NCBI GenBank assembly: GCA_944388965.1
Contig: CALXKL010000003.1
Span: 124,001-188,000, forward strand
Direction: 5' to 3'
Length of the DNA: 64,000 nucleotides
Origin: an uncultured Spirochaetales bacterium
GTDB taxonomy: Bacteria > Spirochaetota > Spirochaetia > Sphaerochaetales > Sphaerochaetaceae
A program made the position numbers and the translations under genes. Below are positions 61,510 to 64,000 of this stretch, in pieces; the first letter of the stretch is position 1; every line of letters begins with the position of its first letter. The notes beneath the pieces are model-generated. The model did no database searches. It was not told where the DNA came from and saw only the letters and a list, made by a program, of their open reading frames with translations.

Positions 61510-62709
61510 CTACTTGATTCTTGGTCTTGCCTCGGCAAGAAGCTGATCGAGCTTTGCGGAAGGATCCTTGAACTTGGCAAGGAAGATCATCGCTGCGATG
61601 ATGTACGGCTTGTAGCTCGCCTCCTTGTAGAGAGGAACCAGATAGCGGTCGAACACGGACTGCTCGACTTCGCCTTCCTTGCAGGAGAGGCCGGAGATGT
61701 CGGCAGGCAGACAGTGCATGTACAGCGCCTTGCCGTCCTTCGTCGTCTTCATCAGCTCCTCGGTGCAGGTCCAGTCCTTGAACTTTGCATTGTTCTCGAG
61801 GCATCTCTTCTCCAGATCCTTGAGATCGTCGAATCTTCCCTGCTCGACGAGCTTTGTCCTCTCCTCCATGACCGCAAACGGAGCCCAGGACTTCGGATAG
61901 ACGATGTCTGCATCTTTGAACGCCTCCTCCATGGTGTTGACCTTTCTGTAGGAACCGCCGGAAGCCTTGGCGTTCTTTGCTGCGATCTCCTCGACGTCGC
62001 TCATGATCTCATAGCCTTCCGGATGAGCCAGGACGACCTCCATGCCGAAGCGGCTGAACAGTCCGATGATTCCCTGCGGAACCGAGAGCGGCTTGCCGTA
62101 GGACGGGGAATAGGCCCAGGTCATGGCGATCTTCTTGCCCTTGAGGTTCTCGACTCCGCCGAAATGGTTGATGACATGAAGCATGTCGGCCATGGACTGT
62201 GTCGGGTGGTCGATGTCACACTGCAGGTTGACCAGAGTCGGTCTCTGCTCGAGCACTCCGTCCCTGTATCCCTCCTCGACACTATCTGCGACGGTCTTCA
62301 TGTATGTATGGCCCTTTCCGATGTACATGTCATCCCTGATTCCGATGACATCAGCCATGAAGGAGACCATGTTGGCCGTCTCCCTGACTGTCTCGCCATG
62401 GGCGATCTGGGAGACCTTCTCATCAAGGTCCTGTACCTCGAGGCCGAGCAGATTGCAGGCGCTTGCGAAGCTGAAGCGCGTCCTGGTCGAGTTGTCTCTG
62501 AAGACCGAGATTCCAAGTCCGGAGTCGAAGACCTTCGTGGAGATGTTGTTCTCCCTCATCGCACGCAGGATCTCGGCGACCTGGAAGACCGCATGGATCT
62601 CGTCATCGCTCTCCTTCCAGGTATGGAAGAAGTCGTTGAGGTACATTCTGCCTGTATCGAGTTTCTTCAGGACCTCGATCATGGCCTTCATTTCAGCATT
62701 GCTCTTCAT
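61510..62709 (-). CDS. ygeW: YgeW-type knotted carbamoyltransferase
   Basis: A 399-residue transcarbamylase homologue. The carbamoyl-phosphate loop is DNSTRTRFSF, the His loop DIDHPTQSMADML and the second-substrate loop MHCLPADISG. This form, with long inserts, is the YgeW group; its natural substrate is not settled. In enterobacteria it sits with ygeX (dpaL), ssnA, xdhD and yqe genes. Here selD and a DUF3343 gene are directly upstream on the same strand. AGGAGAGG precedes the ATG. Confidence 0.93.
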   Translation of the reverse strand: MKSNAEMKAMIEVLKKLDTGRMYLNDFFHTWKESDDEIHAVFQVAEILRAMRENNISTKVFDSGLGISVFRDNSTRTRFSFASACNLLGLEVQDLDEKVSQIAHGETVRETANMVSFMADVIGIRDDMYIGKGHTYMKTVADSVEEGYRDGVLEQRPTLVNLQCDIDHPTQSMADMLHVINHFGGVENLKGKKIAMTWAYSPSYGKPLSVPQGIIGLFSRFGMEVVLAHPEGYEIMSDVEEIAAKNAKASGGSYRKVNTMEEAFKDADIVYPKSWAPFAVMEERTKLVEQGRFDDLKDLEKRCLENNAKFKDWTCTEELMKTTKDGKALYMHCLPADISGLSCKEGEVEQSVFDRYLVPLYKEASYKPYIIAAMIFLAKFKDPSAKLDQLLAEARPRIK

Positions 62710-62802
62710 AAGCCTCTCCTTGTCTAGTGGGTGAACCGTCTACGGTTCAACTCTACCATGGGACCACCGATAAGGCAAGAAGATGTTGCACTTTGTTGCA
62801 GG

Positions 62803-63822
62803 TCAGAGGACGCTTATCGCCACGTCCTTCCTGGCCGTGAAATGGCCGATCACGGCAGCGGGTTGGCCGAAGAGCTCGACGAAGCGGACGGCGTCCTCGT
62901 CGCTCATCGCAAGGGCCAGAGGACCGGATGTCTGCGGATCGAAGAACACGTCCTGCATTTCGCGCGTAACAGAGGATGCGAACGCCACCTTGTCCTCAAG
63001 ATAATCCCGGTTGTTGTACATCCCCTGCGGATTCATTCCGAAGCGTGCACCTTCGATGGCCTCCTCGAAGACGGGAACCGCAGCCGAATCGATCTCGACC
63101 GAAAGGCCGGCACCTTCGGCCATCTCGTTCAGATGCCCCATGAGAGAGAAGCCGGTTATGTCGGTCGCGGCATGGACGGTGAATGAGCATGCAGTCTCGA
63201 ATGCCCGCCTGTTGAGCATCTTCATGCTGTCCAGCGACTTCCTGACGACGGATTCATCCGCCATCCCGGCCTTTATCATGGTGTTGAGAATTCCGACACC
63301 GAGCCTCTTGGTGATCACGAGCGCATCGCCTTCATGGGCGCCTCTGTTGGTCCACAGCCTGTCTCGCGTGGTGAATCCGGTCACAGCCAGGCCATACTTG
63401 ATCGTGGAGTCGGCGATGGTGTGGCCACCCGCGATCACGGCACCGGCCTCGCGCACCTTGTCCTGTGCACCGAGGAGAATCGACCTCATGATCTCGAGCT
63501 CCATGCAGGATGGGAAGCACATCACGTTCATCGCGACCGCAGGCTCGGCCCCCATGGCATACAGGTCGGAAAGCGCGTTCGCGGCAGCGACCTGCCCGAA
63601 GTCGTACGGGTCGTCGGCGACCGGAGGGAAGAAGTCAACGGACTGGACCATTACACGACCGTCTCCGAGGTCGTAAGCAAGCGCATCGTCGCTCGTCTCG
63701 ACTCCGACGAGCAACCTGTCGTCCTTCATGAGAGGAATCGATGACAGTATCCTGGCAAGATCCGCCACCGGAAGCTTCGATGCACATCCGGATGTCTTCA
63801 CCGTATGAGTAAGTCCGACCAT
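62803..63822 (-). CDS. selD: Selenide, water dikinase
   Basis: Makes selenophosphate from selenide and ATP. 339 residues; the active-site motif is SGCASKLP, keeping the Cys (not selenocysteine) and Lys equivalent to E. coli Cys17 and Lys20. Further marks are VQSVDFFPPVADDPYDFGQVAAANALSDLYAMG and GGHTIADSTIKYGLAVTG. GGAGGGG lies just before the ATG, inside the 3' end of the upstream gene. Selenophosphate could serve Sec-tRNA, selenouridine or labile-selenium hydroxylases; the neighbours favour the last. Confidence 0.95.
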   Translation of the reverse strand: MVGLTHTVKTSGCASKLPVADLARILSSIPLMKDDRLLVGVETSDDALAYDLGDGRVMVQSVDFFPPVADDPYDFGQVAAANALSDLYAMGAEPAVAMNVMCFPSCMELEIMRSILLGAQDKVREAGAVIAGGHTIADSTIKYGLAVTGFTTRDRLWTNRGAHEGDALVITKRLGVGILNTMIKAGMADESVVRKSLDSMKMLNRRAFETACSFTVHAATDITGFSLMGHLNEMAEGAGLSVEIDSAAVPVFEEAIEGARFGMNPQGMYNNRDYLEDKVAFASSVTREMQDVFFDPQTSGPLALAMSDEDAVRFVELFGQPAAVIGHFTARKDVAISVL

Positions 63823-64000
63823 TTCCCCTCCATGTTTTCGTATGCCCCTTCGACACCGTCGATGAGCAGGCTGTCAGAATAGTCCTCCGCATCAAGCATG
63901 AGCGCGGTCCCGCAGCTTGAAGAAAGAGCGCGCGGCACCGGTATCAGGGCACAGGAGATGCCATGCTGTGAAAGGCGTCTCTTCTGCCTTGTCGCATCAT
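63798..64000 (-). CDS. DUF3343 putative Se/S carrier-like protein, 5' truncated
   Basis: The last 66 codons of a gene that begins beyond the window's right edge. The sequence runs SQHGISCALIPVPRALSSSCGTALMLDAEDY and then DGVEGAYENMEGKWSDLLIR. The IPVPR...SSSCG signature is that of DUF3343, a small protein family with a conserved Cys linked to selenium trafficking. It overlaps selD by 25 bases, so the two are coupled. Confidence 0.8.
   Translation of the reverse strand, partial: DATRQKRRLSQHGISCALIPVPRALSSSCGTALMLDAEDYSDSLLIDGVEGAYENMEGKWSDLLIR

Noticed and set aside
63770-63800. Selenocysteine at the SelD active site
   Set aside because: The codon for the catalytic residue encodes Cys (TSGCASK); there is no in-frame TGA.

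Overview
The window is dense, GC-rich bacterial chromosome with almost no spacer DNA: genes overlap or abut by ATGA, GTGA and TGATG junctions. Several traits suggest a host-associated anaerobic bacterium, most likely a spirochaete: sensor proteins of the 7TMR-DISM/GGDEF type, an FtsB-like protein with an extra membrane segment, a BspA-type leucine-rich lipoprotein, relaxed lipoboxes and selenium-labile hydroxylase genes. No rRNA or other decisive marker is present, so the lineage is an inference.

Layout. 0-4 kb: the end of a caspase-like peptidase, uvrB and an HtrA protease. 4-10 kb: a methyltransferase, ApbE lipoprotein, two tandem membrane diguanylate cyclase-like proteins, and a shortened PfkB-like protein. 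10-21 kb: glnS, an amidohydrolase, a divergent AraC/MFS pair, an alpha/beta hydrolase, an RlmK-like rRNA methyltransferase with a long Arg-rich tail, phosphomannomutase and galE. 21-30 kb: a purine-type permease coupled to an alkyltransferase domain, diaminopropionate ammonia-lyase, a four-gene sugar-type ABC operon ending in a strong terminator, and NrnA. 30-36.1 kb is the accessory patch: a BspA-like lipoprotein, a frameshifted phage tape-measure remnant beside tRNA-Asn, a 5'-nucleotidase and a small paralogue of its N-terminal domain, and tRNA-Thr with a 56-residue orphan gene. 36-41 kb: chorismate mutase, a small membrane protein, thiamine pyrophosphokinase, a DUF1015 protein, Sua5/YrdC, an FtsB-like protein and a repeat-linker membrane protein. 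41-50 kb: tRNA-Ala, proC-serS-pncB-GNAT on + and proA-proB-glycosyltransferase-amidase on -. 50-58.3 kb: selenium-hydroxylase accessory genes (yqeC and an xdhC-yqeB fusion), a LacI-TIM-LarA operon, and TetR with oleate hydratase. 58.3-64 kb: LysE exporter, tRNA-Arg, yidD, udk, galM, ygeW, selD and a partial DUF3343 protein.

Two themes stand out. First, genes of the anaerobic purine/selenium-dependent molybdenum hydroxylase programme (purine permease, DpaL/YgeX, YgeW, SelD, DUF3343, YqeC, XdhC-YqeB) sit in three separate places in the window. Second, a self-contained LacI-family regulator + triosephosphate-isomerase homologue + LarA-family nickel racemase/epimerase operon looks like an uncharacterised hydroxy-acid or sugar-acid pathway. 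It is the best candidate here for undescribed biochemistry.
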